Part shown: positions 33,982-43,016 of the stretch, in pieces
How positions within the stretch are numbered: position 1 is the first letter of the stretch
Layout of the letters: every line of letters starts with the position of its first letter
Origin: Geothrix sp.
GTDB lineage: Bacteria; Acidobacteriota; Holophagae; Holophagales; Holophagaceae
DNA: 64,000 bases
Direction: 5' to 3'
NCBI GenBank assembly: GCA_030681515.1
Contig: JAUXSE010000014.1
Location: 1-64,000 of the forward strand
Notes under the pieces: model-generated
Databases searched by the model: none
The model's input: the letters and a program-made list of their open reading frames with translations, nothing else
Told to the model about the DNA's origin: nothing
Program-made: the position numbers and the translations under genes

Positions 33982-35124
33982 TCAGATCTCTGCAAAGAAG
34001 GCTGCGATATCACGCGCAAGACGCTCGGGCTCCTCGGCGGCGCCAAAGTGCCCGCCGCTCGGCATGGGGGTCCACCGACGAACATCGTAAAGCCGCTCCG
34101 CCCATTCCCGTGGCGGGCTTCCTTCTGACACATGGTTATTGTCGAAGTTGGCAAATCCCGCAGGCACCCGCACGCGATCGCCGGGTGGAATGCCCGCCCC
34201 ATGCCACCGGTTGTCGTAATAGTCGCGCATCGAAGGGGTGATGGTCTCCGTGACCCAGTAAAGCGTGAGCATCGTGAGGAGAAAATCCGGCGAAAAGTGC
34301 CCTTCGAGGTCGCCGTTCGAGTCGCTCCACGCACGCCACTTTTCAAGCAGCCAAGCCGCGAGTCCGGCTGGCGAATCGTTCAGCGCATAGCCGAGGGTTT
34401 GTGGCCGCGTCGACTGGATGGCGGAATAACCCCGTTCGACCTCATCCCATTGGCGCACCTGGGCCACATAGGCGCTTTCGGCTTCGGTCAATGGCCGCGT
34501 CCCTTCACCTGTGGGCGGCCAGAGTTCCATCGTTGTCAGATGGATGCCGATCATGGGCGCCGGATTCTCGATGGCCATGTACGTGGCGACCCCCGCACCA
34601 AAATCTCCGCCTCCGGCCCCATATCGTTCGTAGCCGAGTCCGTGCATGAGCCCATGCCACATTCGCGCGACGGTGCGGTAGCTTGCCTGTGCCGGTCGTT
34701 CCGAGAAGCCGTACCCCGGAAGCGAGGGAATGACGATGTCGAAGGCCGGAGCGTTGATGCCGTGGGCCTTCGGGTCGGTCAAGAGGGGCACAAGCGGCAG
34801 AAATTCAAGAAATGAGCTGGGCCAACCATGGGTCAGGATCAGAGGGATGCCACTTCCCTCCCGTGCTCGTTCGTGTACGAAGCGAATGTGGATGTCACCA
34901 AGCTCAGCGCGAAAGTGCTTGAACGCGTTCAGCCGGCGCTCCTGTGCTCGCCAGTCGAAACCATGGGCCCAGTAGCTAAGCAGGCGCTTCAGGTACTCGA
35001 GGTCTGTCCCCTGCGCCCAAGCAGTTCCGGGCGCCTGATCAGGCCAGCGCGTGTGAAGGATGCGCGCCCTGAGGTCGGATAGAACATCATCTGGAACACT
35101 GATTGTAAACGGGGTGATCTGCAT
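33982..35124 (-). CDS. Epoxide hydrolase (microsomal EHN type)
   Basis: 380 residues from ATG 35124; ATGs at 35139 and 35145 are also possible. The N-terminal EHN domain begins MQITPFTISVPDDVLSDLRARI. The alpha/beta-hydrolase core has the oxyanion motif HGWPSSFLEF, the nucleophile in GGGDFGAG (Asp) and the C-terminal catalytic histidine in SGGHFGAAEEPE. It hydrolyses epoxides to diols in the cytoplasm. Codon use is less GC-rich than in rsmB and the CsgG-like gene beside it, which suggests recent acquisition. A reading frame that continues much further upstream is antisense or out-of-frame noise. Confidence 0.88.
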   Translation of the reverse strand: MQITPFTISVPDDVLSDLRARILHTRWPDQAPGTAWAQGTDLEYLKRLLSYWAHGFDWRAQERRLNAFKHFRAELGDIHIRFVHERAREGSGIPLILTHGWPSSFLEFLPLVPLLTDPKAHGINAPAFDIVIPSLPGYGFSERPAQASYRTVARMWHGLMHGLGYERYGAGGGDFGAGVATYMAIENPAPMIGIHLTTMELWPPTGEGTRPLTEAESAYVAQVRQWDEVERGYSAIQSTRPQTLGYALNDSPAGLAAWLLEKWRAWSDSNGDLEGHFSPDFLLTMLTLYWVTETITPSMRDYYDNRWHGAGIPPGDRVRVPAGFANFDNNHVSEGSPPREWAERLYDVRRWTPMPSGGHFGAAEEPERLARDIAAFFAEI

Positions 35125-35258
35125 CGGCTTGCTTTCCATGCTCATGAAATCGGCTGCACTCCCGTTGCTTGTGGGTGCTGCCCAGGACATCCTCTGCCGC
35201 AGGCCGACCGCCCATCTCCTTGTCTCACGCCCGAGGGGCGTTTTCGCGCTTTTCGCGG

Positions 35259-36437
35259 TTACAGCTCCTTCAGGATCTCGGCCTTCTTGGTGTCGTAATC
35301 CTTCTTGTCCAGCAGGCCCTTCTTGTAGAGCTCCTGGAGTTTCTGCAGGCGCTCCTCGGGGCCGGATCGGGCCGCCGGCGCGGTTTCGGCGTTCGGATGG
35401 GGCCGTGGCTCCGGCCGCGCCTCGGGGCGCACGGCGGGTTCGCTGCGGCTTTCGGACCGGCGCAGGGCCTCCTGTAGTTCGATGGCCTCCCGGCATTCCC
35501 GCAGGGCGGTCTGGAAGATGCTGGCGTCGGGCTGCATGTCCAGGGCGGTGCGCAGGTAGGGCAGGGCCTCTTCGTACTGGCCCTGGATGAAGCGGATGAT
35601 GCCCACGTTGTACTGGGCCCTTGGGTAGTACTTGGGCTTCTGGCCCTTGTCGCGCTTGGATTGGTCGAGGCCGTCCAGGGCCAAGTCCATGGCCCCCCGC
35701 AGATCGCCGGAGCGGAGCCGCTGATGGGCCTTGGCCATGCCGAAGACCTCGTCGTCGAAGAAGGTGAGCTTGCGGACCTCGCTCCAGGCCAGGAGCATGC
35801 GCAGCACCTTCACCTTGGCGGTTTCGAAGGCCAGGCGCCGCACATCGGAATCCCGGGGGTAGGCGGGGAAGCCCTCGTACGAGGTGTTGCTCAGGCTGGG
35901 GCTGTCCTCTAGGCGCTGGGCGCCGAAGACGCGGCCCGTGCTGAGGTCCACCACCTGCACGGTGGCGCTGAAATCCAGGCTGGTGATGCTGGTGCGCTTG
36001 AGGCGGACCACGTCCTGCTTGGTCTTGTAGTCGCGGCTGCGCTCTTCCTTGGTGGACTGGTTGCGCGAGAGATCCGAGCGGTTCACGTTCACGATCACCA
36101 GCACGCTGGGGCCCAGCAGTTTGCCCAGGCGGGCGATGGTGGCGGGCTCGATGTAGCCGCTGGCCCCCAGTTCCTGTTCCTTCAGCACGGCATCCAGGTG
36201 GGCCCGGTCCACCACCTCCACCTGGCGGCTCTGCACCAGATCGGCGGTGAGGGCGTCCGCCAGCTCCCGGGAATTCAAATCGCGGGCGGGGGCGAAGGCC
36301 AGGCGCTCCACCTTGAGGCCCATGCCCGGGGGATGGATGACGGTCACCTCCACCTTGGGATTGGCGAGTTCGCTCCAGAACTGGGCCTGGACGGGCAGCG
36401 ACAGGCTGGCCAGAGTGATGGGAATCAGCGGACGCAT
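35259..36437 (-). CDS. Exported CsgG/curli-assembly-like protein with TPR-like and SHOCT segments
   Basis: 392 residues with a short signal peptide (LIPITLASLSLPVQAQ). The central part resembles the CsgG/lipoprotein nucleotide-binding-like fold: ADALTADLVQSRQVEVVDRAHLDAVLKEQELGASGYIEPATIARLGKLLGPSVLVIVNVNR and TSLDFSATVQVVDLSTGRV. A TPR-like region (about 270-315) contains YYPRAQYNVGIIRFIQGQYEEALPYLRTAL. After a Pro/Arg-rich linker the C-terminus is a SHOCT domain (LQKLQELYKKGLLDKKDYDTKKAEILKEL). Role unknown. GGAG precedes the ATG. Confidence 0.72.
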   Translation of the reverse strand: MRPLIPITLASLSLPVQAQFWSELANPKVEVTVIHPPGMGLKVERLAFAPARDLNSRELADALTADLVQSRQVEVVDRAHLDAVLKEQELGASGYIEPATIARLGKLLGPSVLVIVNVNRSDLSRNQSTKEERSRDYKTKQDVVRLKRTSITSLDFSATVQVVDLSTGRVFGAQRLEDSPSLSNTSYEGFPAYPRDSDVRRLAFETAKVKVLRMLLAWSEVRKLTFFDDEVFGMAKAHQRLRSGDLRGAMDLALDGLDQSKRDKGQKPKYYPRAQYNVGIIRFIQGQYEEALPYLRTALDMQPDASIFQTALRECREAIELQEALRRSESRSEPAVRPEARPEPRPHPNAETAPAARSGPEERLQKLQELYKKGLLDKKDYDTKKAEILKEL

Positions 36438-36511
36438 GGAGACTCCGGGGGCGGATCCAGGCTAGCAGGCCATGCTGTCCAGGGGGGCCGTCTGGCCCCC
36501 CTGGGGGCCCC

Positions 36512-36544
36512 GCATCGAAGGCGGGCAAAGCCCGCCTTCGATGC
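36512..36544. repeat. Perfect 15-bp hairpin in a divergent intergenic region
   Basis: GCATCGAAGGCGGGC (36512-36526) and GCCCGCCTTCGATGC (36530-36544) pair perfectly around AAA. A second stem GGGGGGCC...GGCCCCCC (about 36482-36501) lies beside it. The flanking genes diverge, so this is not at the end of either; it may insulate the two promoters or bind a regulator. Confidence 0.65.
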
Positions 36545-36588
36545 CTCCCCCCTCGCGTTAACCTGTCCCAAGTCTTCCAAGGAATCCC

Positions 36589-37035
36589 ATGGCCCACCGC
36601 TATCCCCTCACCCTTTCCTGGACCGGCAACAGCCTGGACGCCCCCTACAACCGGAACGCCACGCTCTCCAACGGCCAGAAGACCGCCATTCCCGTCAGCA
36701 GCGCGCCGGAGTACGCGGGCGACGGCTCGTGCTGGAATCCCGAGGACCTGCTGGGCTCGGCGCTGGCCACCTGCCACATGCTCACCTTCCTGGCCCTGTG
36801 CGCGAAGGCCAAGGTGGAGGTGGTGGGCTACGAGGACCACGCGGAGTCCCTGCTGGACACCGTGGACAAGGTCACCCGCATCACCCACGTGTACCTGCGT
36901 CCCGTCATCCGCGTGACGCGCGGCACCAGCATGGCCAAGGTGATCACGCTGTTCGAGAAGGCCCACAAGTACTGTTTCGTGGCGAGTTCCGTCACCTGCG
37001 AGGCCGTGATGGAACCGCGGGTAGTCGAAGTCTAG
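36589..37035 (+). CDS. OsmC-family peroxiredoxin-like protein
   Basis: 148 residues. The two redox cysteines of the OsmC/Ohr family are at C62 (ATCHMLTFL) and C129 (HKYCFVASSV). The central segment NPEDLLGSALATCHM is the usual signature. Members reduce organic hydroperoxides; this one is closer to the general OsmC/YhfA group than to Ohr. The start ATG has AAGGAA 8 bp upstream. It is followed after 19 bp by nrdR. Confidence 0.87.
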   Translation: MAHRYPLTLSWTGNSLDAPYNRNATLSNGQKTAIPVSSAPEYAGDGSCWNPEDLLGSALATCHMLTFLALCAKAKVEVVGYEDHAESLLDTVDKVTRITHVYLRPVIRVTRGTSMAKVITLFEKAHKYCFVASSVTCEAVMEPRVVEV

Positions 37036-37054
37036 GACTTCTCCGGGAGCCAGA

Positions 37055-37615
37055 GTGCATTGTCCCTTCTGTGGGCACATCGAGGACAAGGTGGTGGATT
37101 CCCGGGAGTCCCGCGAGGGGGATTCCATCCGCCGGCGCCGGGAGTGTCTTTCCTGCGGCCGCCGCTTCACCAGCTACGAGCGCGTGGAGGAGGTGCCCCT
37201 GGTGATCCTCAAGAAGGATGGCCGCCGGGAGCCCTTCGAGCGCCAGAAGCTCATGAAGGGACTCCTGGCTGCCTGCCAGAAGCGGCCGGTGTCGCTGGCC
37301 CGCATCGAGGAGCTGGTGGGCGACCTGCATGCCCGGCTCATGGAGCGGCCCGATCGCGAGATCCGCAGCCGCGAACTGGGGGAGCTGGTCATGGACGAGC
37401 TGAAGGGCCTCGACCAGGTGGCCTATGTCCGCTTCGCCAGCGTCTACCGGGACTTCAAGGACCTGCCGGATTTCGTGAAGGCCCTGGAGGGCCTCATGCA
37501 CAAGGAGGCCGCCCCGGGACGCGCCCCATCGCCGGAATCCATCAAGCCGCTGCCCCAGGCTCTGTTCCCCGACGAGACGGTGGATGTCGCGGCGCTGAAG
37601 GGGCGGAAGAAGTAG
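37055..37615 (+). CDS. nrdR: Transcriptional repressor NrdR
   Basis: 186 residues from a GTG at 37055. The N-terminal zinc ribbon has C3, C6, C31 and C34 (HCPFCGHIEDKVVDSRESREG, RRRECLSCGRRFTSYER). It is followed by an ATP-cone (LVILKKDGRREPFERQKLMKGLLAACQKRPV). It senses ATP/dATP and represses ribonucleotide reductase genes. The protein is longer than usual (about 150 residues) because of a Pro-rich tail after residue 150. 21 bp before lon. Confidence 0.95.
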   Translation: MHCPFCGHIEDKVVDSRESREGDSIRRRRECLSCGRRFTSYERVEEVPLVILKKDGRREPFERQKLMKGLLAACQKRPVSLARIEELVGDLHARLMERPDREIRSRELGELVMDELKGLDQVAYVRFASVYRDFKDLPDFVKALEGLMHKEAAPGRAPSPESIKPLPQALFPDETVDVAALKGRKK

Positions 37616-37636
37616 GGGTATCCTGAAGGCCGAGGT

Positions 37637-40042
37637 TTGTCCGTGGCCGATGATGTCCTGCTCCCCCCCCCACCCGATGAGCAGCCCAAGCTGCCAGAAG
37701 AGCTGCCAGTGCTGCCGCTGCGGGATGTGGTGGTCTATCCCTACGTGATCCTGCCCCTGAGCATCAGCCGCGAGAAGTCCATCCGCGCCGTGGACACGGC
37801 CCTGGTGGAGAACCGGATGATCCTGCTGCTGTCGCAGAAGCAGGTGGAGATGGACAACCCCCGGCCCGAGGACCTCTACCAGGTGGGCACGGCGGCCCTC
37901 ATCATGCGGGTGCTGAAGCTGCCGGACGGCCGCATCCGGGCCCTGGTGCAGGGCCTGCAGCGCGTCCGCGTGGAGTACTTCACGGAGACGGACGCCTTCT
38001 TCAAGGCCCGGGTGGAACCCCTGACCGAGCCCGAGATGGATTCGCCGGACCTGGAGCAGGACGCGCTCATGCGCAGCGTGAAGCAGACCCTGGAAAAGGC
38101 CGTGGCCCTGGGCAAGACCCTGCCCCAGGAGGTGCTGGTCATCGCGGGGAACCTGGACAATCCCGGCCGCCTGGCGGACCTGGTGGCTTCCAACCTGGAC
38201 CTGAAGCTGCAGCAGACCCAGGAAATCCTGGAGATCGCCCACCCGGGCCTGCGCCTCAAGCGCGTCAACGAGCTGCTCACGCGGGAGATCCAGCTGCTGG
38301 AGGTGCAGCAGAAGATCACGATGGAAGCCCGCGGCGAGATGGACAAGAGCCAGCGGGACTACTACCTCCGCCAACAGCTCAAGGCCATCCAGCAGGAGCT
38401 GGGCGAGGGCTCGGAACTATCGGAGGAGATCACGGCCTTCCGCGACCGGCTGGCCAAACTGAAGGTGCCCGAGGAGCCCCTCGTCGAGATCGAGCGCAAC
38501 CTCAAGAAGCTCGAACGCATGCACCCGGATTCCAGTGAAACCGCCGTGACGCGCACCTACCTGGAATGGATGACCGAACTGCCCTGGGGCCAGATGACCG
38601 AGGACAATCTCGACCTCAAGCAGGCCCAGACCGTGCTGGACGAGGATCACTTCGGGCTGGCCAAGATCAAGGACCGCCTGCTGGAGTTCCTGGCGGTGCG
38701 CAAGCTGAAGCCCGATCTGCGGGGCACCATCCTCTGCTTCGTGGGGCCCCCGGGCGTGGGGAAGACCTCCCTGGGCAAGTCCATCGCCCGGGCCCTGGGC
38801 CGCAAGTACGCGCGCATCTCCCTGGGCGGCGTGCACGACGAAAGCGAGATCCGAGGCCACCGCCGCACCTACGTGGGCGCCATGCCGGGCCGCATCGTGC
38901 AGGCCCTGCATCAGATCAAGAGCATGAACCCCGTGATCATGCTGGACGAGGTGGACAAGATCGGCCGCGATATGCGCGGGGATCCCAGCGCGGCCCTGCT
39001 GGAGGTGCTGGATCCCGAGCAGAACCACACCTTCCGCGACCACTACCTGAACGTGCCGCTGGATCTCAGCCAGGTGCTCTTCCTGGCCAACGCCAACGAG
39101 CTGGAGCCCATCCACCCGGCCTTCCGGGACCGCATGGAGATCATCTACCTCAACAGCTACACGCTGGAGGAGAAGCTGGGCATCGCCGAGCAGCACCTGA
39201 TCCCCAAGCAGTTGGAGAAGCACGGCGTCACGCGACAGCAGGTGTCCATTCCCCGGAAGGCCCTGAAAGCCATCATCACGGGCTACACGCGGGAGGCCGG
39301 GCTGCGCCAGCTGGAGCGCGAGATCGGGGCCGTCTGCCGCAAGGTGGCCCGCCGCGTGGCGGAGAACAGCCTGAAGAAGATGCTCACCCTGAATGACGCG
39401 AGCCTTCACGAGCTGCTGGGCCCCGTGAAGTTCCTGCAGGACGAGCGCCTGAAGGCCCCCCGCGTGGGCGTGGTGACCGGCCTGGCCTGGACCGCCGTGG
39501 GCGGCGACGTGCTCTTCGTCGAGGCCCTGAAGATGCCCGGCAAGGGCCTGCTCACCCTCACGGGGCAGCTGGGCGACGTGATGAAGGAAAGCGCCCAGGC
39601 GGCCCTCAGCTACATCCGCAGCCGGGGCGAGGCCTTCCAGATTGATCCCGAGGTCTTCCAGAAGCAGGACATCCACATCCACTTCCCCGAGGGCGCCATC
39701 CCCAAGGACGGCCCCAGCGCGGGTCTGGCCATCGCCACGGTGCTGCTCTCGGTGCTGAAGGGTGTCCCCGTGCGGAACACCCTGGCCATGACCGGCGAGA
39801 TTGATCTGCGCGGCGAGGCCCTGGCCATCGGCGGGCTCAAGGAGAAGGCCCTGGCGGCCCTGCGGGTGGGCATCAAGGACATCCTCATCCCCCACGCCAA
39901 CCTGAAGGATCTCGAAGAGATTGACCCTGAGCTGCGCAAACAGCTCCGCTTCCACCCCGTGAAGCACGTGGAGGAGGTCTTCGAGCACGCCCTGGTGGGC
40001 TGGAAACGGCCCGAGGCCGCGAAGGCCGCGCGAAAACGCTGA
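37637..40042 (+). CDS. lon: ATP-dependent Lon protease
   Basis: 801 residues. The N-terminal LON substrate-binding domain begins ELPVLPLRDVVVYPYVILPLSI. The AAA+ module has Walker A GPPGVGKTS and Walker B VIMLDEVDK. The protease domain has the Ser-Lys dyad S694 (PKDGPSAGLA) and K737 (GGLKEKALAALR). It degrades misfolded and regulatory proteins in the cytoplasm. Two starts are possible: TTG 37637 (7 bp after GAAGG) and GTG 37643 (7 bp after GAGG). They differ by two residues. Confidence 0.96.
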   Translation: MSVADDVLLPPPPDEQPKLPEELPVLPLRDVVVYPYVILPLSISREKSIRAVDTALVENRMILLLSQKQVEMDNPRPEDLYQVGTAALIMRVLKLPDGRIRALVQGLQRVRVEYFTETDAFFKARVEPLTEPEMDSPDLEQDALMRSVKQTLEKAVALGKTLPQEVLVIAGNLDNPGRLADLVASNLDLKLQQTQEILEIAHPGLRLKRVNELLTREIQLLEVQQKITMEARGEMDKSQRDYYLRQQLKAIQQELGEGSELSEEITAFRDRLAKLKVPEEPLVEIERNLKKLERMHPDSSETAVTRTYLEWMTELPWGQMTEDNLDLKQAQTVLDEDHFGLAKIKDRLLEFLAVRKLKPDLRGTILCFVGPPGVGKTSLGKSIARALGRKYARISLGGVHDESEIRGHRRTYVGAMPGRIVQALHQIKSMNPVIMLDEVDKIGRDMRGDPSAALLEVLDPEQNHTFRDHYLNVPLDLSQVLFLANANELEPIHPAFRDRMEIIYLNSYTLEEKLGIAEQHLIPKQLEKHGVTRQQVSIPRKALKAIITGYTREAGLRQLEREIGAVCRKVARRVAENSLKKMLTLNDASLHELLGPVKFLQDERLKAPRVGVVTGLAWTAVGGDVLFVEALKMPGKGLLTLTGQLGDVMKESAQAALSYIRSRGEAFQIDPEVFQKQDIHIHFPEGAIPKDGPSAGLAIATVLLSVLKGVPVRNTLAMTGEIDLRGEALAIGGLKEKALAALRVGIKDILIPHANLKDLEEIDPELRKQLRFHPVKHVEEVFEHALVGWKRPEAAKAARKR

Positions 40043-40095
40043 ATGTGTGGCCCCGGGGGGACGGGGGCGGTACCTTGGACTCCGGGGAGCGCCCC

Positions 40096-40473
40096 ATGCT
40101 GACCGAAGCCTTCACGCTGCTGATCCAACTCCCGCCCCTGGCCTTCGGGCCGGCCCTGCCTTCGGGGGCCTTCCTGGTCCCCCGAGCGCTGGTCTGCGAG
40201 ATCCGGGAGCTGGGACGGATTCAGGAACCCTCCCGGGCCCCGTGGCCTGCCGCCGTGGCCACCTCCCTGGATCCCCGCAGCCTCAGACCGGCCCGGGCAC
40301 CCCACCTGGTGAACCCGGTCGTGGATGGACTGCTGCTGATGGCGGCGGCCTACGGAACCCACGCCACCTGGGACGACCGCACCTGGTCCACCAGGGCCTG
40401 GCAGGCCGCGGGCGCCATGACACCCGTGCTCTTCCCGCCCCAGGTGCCGCCCATGTGGGCGCTGGGGCGTTAG
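40096..40473 (+). CDS. Hypothetical protein
   Basis: 125 residues from ATG 40096, 6 bp after GGGGAG. No signal peptide or known motif. Composition is rich in Pro, Ala and Leu with a hydrophobic stretch VVDGLLLMAAAYG near residue 80. It follows lon by 53 bp and converges with the cytochrome gene. The ribosome site supports expression; function not recognised. It may be lineage-specific. Confidence 0.5.
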   Translation: MLTEAFTLLIQLPPLAFGPALPSGAFLVPRALVCEIRELGRIQEPSRAPWPAAVATSLDPRSLRPARAPHLVNPVVDGLLLMAAAYGTHATWDDRTWSTRAWQAAGAMTPVLFPPQVPPMWALGR

Positions 40474-40486
40474 GGTCGGTGGAACA

Positions 40487-41806
40487 CTACTTGCCGTTCA
40501 GGCTGCTGAGGTATTTCCCCACCCACTCCGCTTCCTGTTCGGTGCCGGCGAAGGGGGGCATGCGGTCCAGGTAGGGGTTTAGGGCCGGATCCAATTCCCG
40601 CAGGCCCTGGATGAGCAGCACATTGTCCTCCGCCGTGTTGCTGGCGGTGAGGACCTTCAGGCTGCGGTAGCCGTCCCGGGTGTGGCAGGCCAGGCACTGG
40701 CTGCGCAGGAGCGCCTCGCCCTTGGCCAGGTCCGTGTCCCCCTTCGAGGCGGCGAAGGTCCGGGCCCAGGCGTTCTGGGGCAGGAAGCCGTCCTTCTGGT
40801 AGCCCGCCACCTGCTCCACCCGGATGCCGTTGGAGTACATCACGTCCCGGATGACGAAGGGCTTGCGGGCCACCTCCCGGATCCACTCGAAGCCGCCGAA
40901 GCCCCAGCAGGCCAGCAGCAGGCCCAGAAGCGCCACGGGGCGCCGGAAGGTGGCGGGCCTGAAGACCCCCCACAGGACCAGCAGGGCCGGCAGCAGGTAG
41001 GCCCCCAGTCCCAGCAGGGCCCAGCGGAAGCCCTGGGCCAGGCCCGTGGCGCCCTTCAGGTTGCCCAGGACCAGCTCCCGGGCGGCCGGCGGGAAGCTCT
41101 GGAAGTAGTACCAGCCCGCCGGGACCGTCAGCAGCACCCCGGCCAGGGTGAACAGGGCCGTAGGCTTGAGGATCCTCGGCTTCAGCGCCGGAGGGGCCAC
41201 CCCACCCGCCGCCAGGGCCCACAGGCCCCCCAGGGCCAGGGACACGAAGCTGCGCAGCAGCACGCTCGGCAGGTAGGTGGCGTTGAAGAAGCCGTCCCCC
41301 ATGGCGTGGGTGGTGGTCCAGCCCGCGCCGGGGCTCAGCATGAAGGCCACGATGCCGCTGATGACCACGAGGCTCAGCCAGGCGCAGAGGGCGTAGAGCC
41401 CGTAGAGGATCAGGCGCTGCCGGGGCCTCAGCCGGTCGTAGGCGCGGACCAGCACGATGAGCGTGGCCATCTCGCCCGCGAAGAGCAGCCATTCGATGGC
41501 CCAGCCCATGACGAAGGCGCGGATGAGGTGCTGGGTGGCGGTGGGATTCACGAGACCGATGGCCACCCAGATGCCCACGCCGGTGCCCGCCCCGAAGATC
41601 GCGGACAACCAGAGCAGGGCCTTGGCCCGGCCCCGCAGCCAGGCCTGCAGTTCCCGGTCCCCGGCGCGCTGGGCGCGATCCTCCAGGAACGCCAGCCAGA
41701 TGCCGGCCCCCACCACCAGGTGGGCGATGGAGACGTGGATGATGCTGATGATGCCGATGATCCAGCCGCTGCCAAGCAGGGGAAGATCCCACACGGGATG
41801 GTTCAT
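40487..41806 (-). CDS. CydA-like membrane protein with C-terminal cytochrome c domain
   Basis: 439 residues with about nine transmembrane segments. The first helix holds histidines H24 and H29 (IIHVSIAHLVVGAG). WAIEWLLFAGEMATLI has two glutamates seven residues apart (E105, E112), like the haem-proximal glutamates of cytochrome bd subunit I. The C-terminal 90 residues form a periplasmic c-type cytochrome with CLACH near residue 370 and a likely Met ligand in DRMPPFAGTEQE. The long Q-loop and the GRQPW motif of true CydA are not seen. Probably moves electrons between the quinone pool and periplasmic carriers. Its ATG overlaps the upstream gene by ATGA. Confidence 0.72.
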   Translation of the reverse strand: MNHPVWDLPLLGSGWIIGIISIIHVSIAHLVVGAGIWLAFLEDRAQRAGDRELQAWLRGRAKALLWLSAIFGAGTGVGIWVAIGLVNPTATQHLIRAFVMGWAIEWLLFAGEMATLIVLVRAYDRLRPRQRLILYGLYALCAWLSLVVISGIVAFMLSPGAGWTTTHAMGDGFFNATYLPSVLLRSFVSLALGGLWALAAGGVAPPALKPRILKPTALFTLAGVLLTVPAGWYYFQSFPPAARELVLGNLKGATGLAQGFRWALLGLGAYLLPALLVLWGVFRPATFRRPVALLGLLLACWGFGGFEWIREVARKPFVIRDVMYSNGIRVEQVAGYQKDGFLPQNAWARTFAASKGDTDLAKGEALLRSQCLACHTRDGYRSLKVLTASNTAEDNVLLIQGLRELDPALNPYLDRMPPFAGTEQEAEWVGKYLSSLNGK

Positions 41807-42897
41807 GGGGCCTCCTCCCCGGCGGCGGGAACGGGCTGGACCGCCCAGCGCAGGATGACGATCAACAGAATGGCCAGCCCCGCGAAGGTGAGCGCGAAGA
41901 CGCCCAGGGAAAGCCAGTCTGTCTTGTGGGGCAGGGCGCCGGGATGGAATCCGAAGGCCGCGAGGCTGGCATCCCGCGCCTGATCGCGCAGCAGGATCAT
42001 CCCCAGGGTCGAGCCCAGACCCAGCCAGAAGGGCGCCCACACGGCCCTGGCCGGGGCGCCCCCCTGGCTGGCGGGGATGGCCATGAACAGGGCCAGGGCG
42101 CCCATGCCCGTGGAGATCCACATCGTGAGGCTGGCCGCGGAGCGGCCGTCCAGCAGCAGGTCCAGCACGGGCGCGGGCTGCTGCACCAGCAGCCAGGTGC
42201 CCCAGACCAGTTGACTGGCGGTGGCCGCGATGAACCAACGCAGGCCGGCGCGGCGGGCGTAGGCGTGGTCGCGCCAGGCGCCCCAGCCGGCCAGGAGGAG
42301 GCCCGCCATGGCGGCAAAGCCCACCACCATGTGCAGGTACCGCGACCAGAGGGTGGGATCCGCCGTGTTCATGCGCAGGCCCTGGGGCGAGGCTGCCGCC
42401 TGGGCGGCCCAGAGGTCCGGCCGCAGCGAAAGGGTGGTGACATTCACCAGCATCAGGCCCACGGACAGCAGCAGCAGGGCCCCCGCGATGCCGCTGAAGG
42501 CGTGGAGGGATTCCGAGCCCGCCGATCCCACGAAGCGGTAGAGCAGGGTGTAGCCCGCCATCAGCAGGAAGATGAGCGCCAGCCAAGGAACGGCCATCAG
42601 CACCGAGGCCGTGTAGAAGAACGGGCCATAGATCAACTGGACGAAGAGCAGGGGCGCGATGCCCAGGGTGATGGCAAAGGTCACGGCGGCGGGCAGCATG
42701 GGCGCCAGGCGGCGCACCAGGTCGCGATCCTCGGGCTTCCCGCGCAGCGCGTGCACGGCGGCGATGAGGCTTCCGCCCACGCCGAGGTTCACGGCCAGGA
42801 GGTGCAGCGTGAAGGTGACCAGCAGCAGCGCCTTCAGGGCGGAGGGCGGCATCGGCAGGAGCAGGGGGTCCGGGGCCGGTATGGGCAGGGGCGTCAT
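41803..42897 (-). CDS. Multi-helix membrane protein, partner of the CydA-like cytochrome
   Basis: 364 residues, about nine hydrophobic helices, no signal peptide cleavage site. VTFTLHLLAVNLGVGGSLIAAVHAL contains a candidate haem-ligand histidine and resembles the first helix of CydA-like proteins (H---A---G-G). Further histidines lie in SRYLHMVVGFAAM and near SESLHAFSG. With the overlapping downstream gene it probably forms a two-subunit cytochrome bd-like quinol-oxidising complex. Whether it reduces oxygen cannot be read from sequence. Divergent from ftsY. Confidence 0.6.
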   Translation of the reverse strand: MTPLPIPAPDPLLLPMPPSALKALLLVTFTLHLLAVNLGVGGSLIAAVHALRGKPEDRDLVRRLAPMLPAAVTFAITLGIAPLLFVQLIYGPFFYTASVLMAVPWLALIFLLMAGYTLLYRFVGSAGSESLHAFSGIAGALLLLSVGLMLVNVTTLSLRPDLWAAQAAASPQGLRMNTADPTLWSRYLHMVVGFAAMAGLLLAGWGAWRDHAYARRAGLRWFIAATASQLVWGTWLLVQQPAPVLDLLLDGRSAASLTMWISTGMGALALFMAIPASQGGAPARAVWAPFWLGLGSTLGMILLRDQARDASLAAFGFHPGALPHKTDWLSLGVFALTFAGLAILLIVILRWAVQPVPAAGEEAP

Positions 42898-43016
42898 GGG
42901 TACTCCGGTTCTTCGATGCCGCGTCGGGGGATACCCGCCCAGGGTACCGCCATCCCGGGATTCCCTCGCGGGGGAACCTCCGAAGCCCCGGTAGACTGGA
43001 CCTTCGCGAGGTATCC

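Noticed and set aside
33982-37170. A 1062-codon open frame on the minus strand
   Set aside because: Only its last 380 codons are the epoxide hydrolase. The rest runs out of frame across the CsgG-like gene and antisense to osmC and has low-complexity GC-rich composition.
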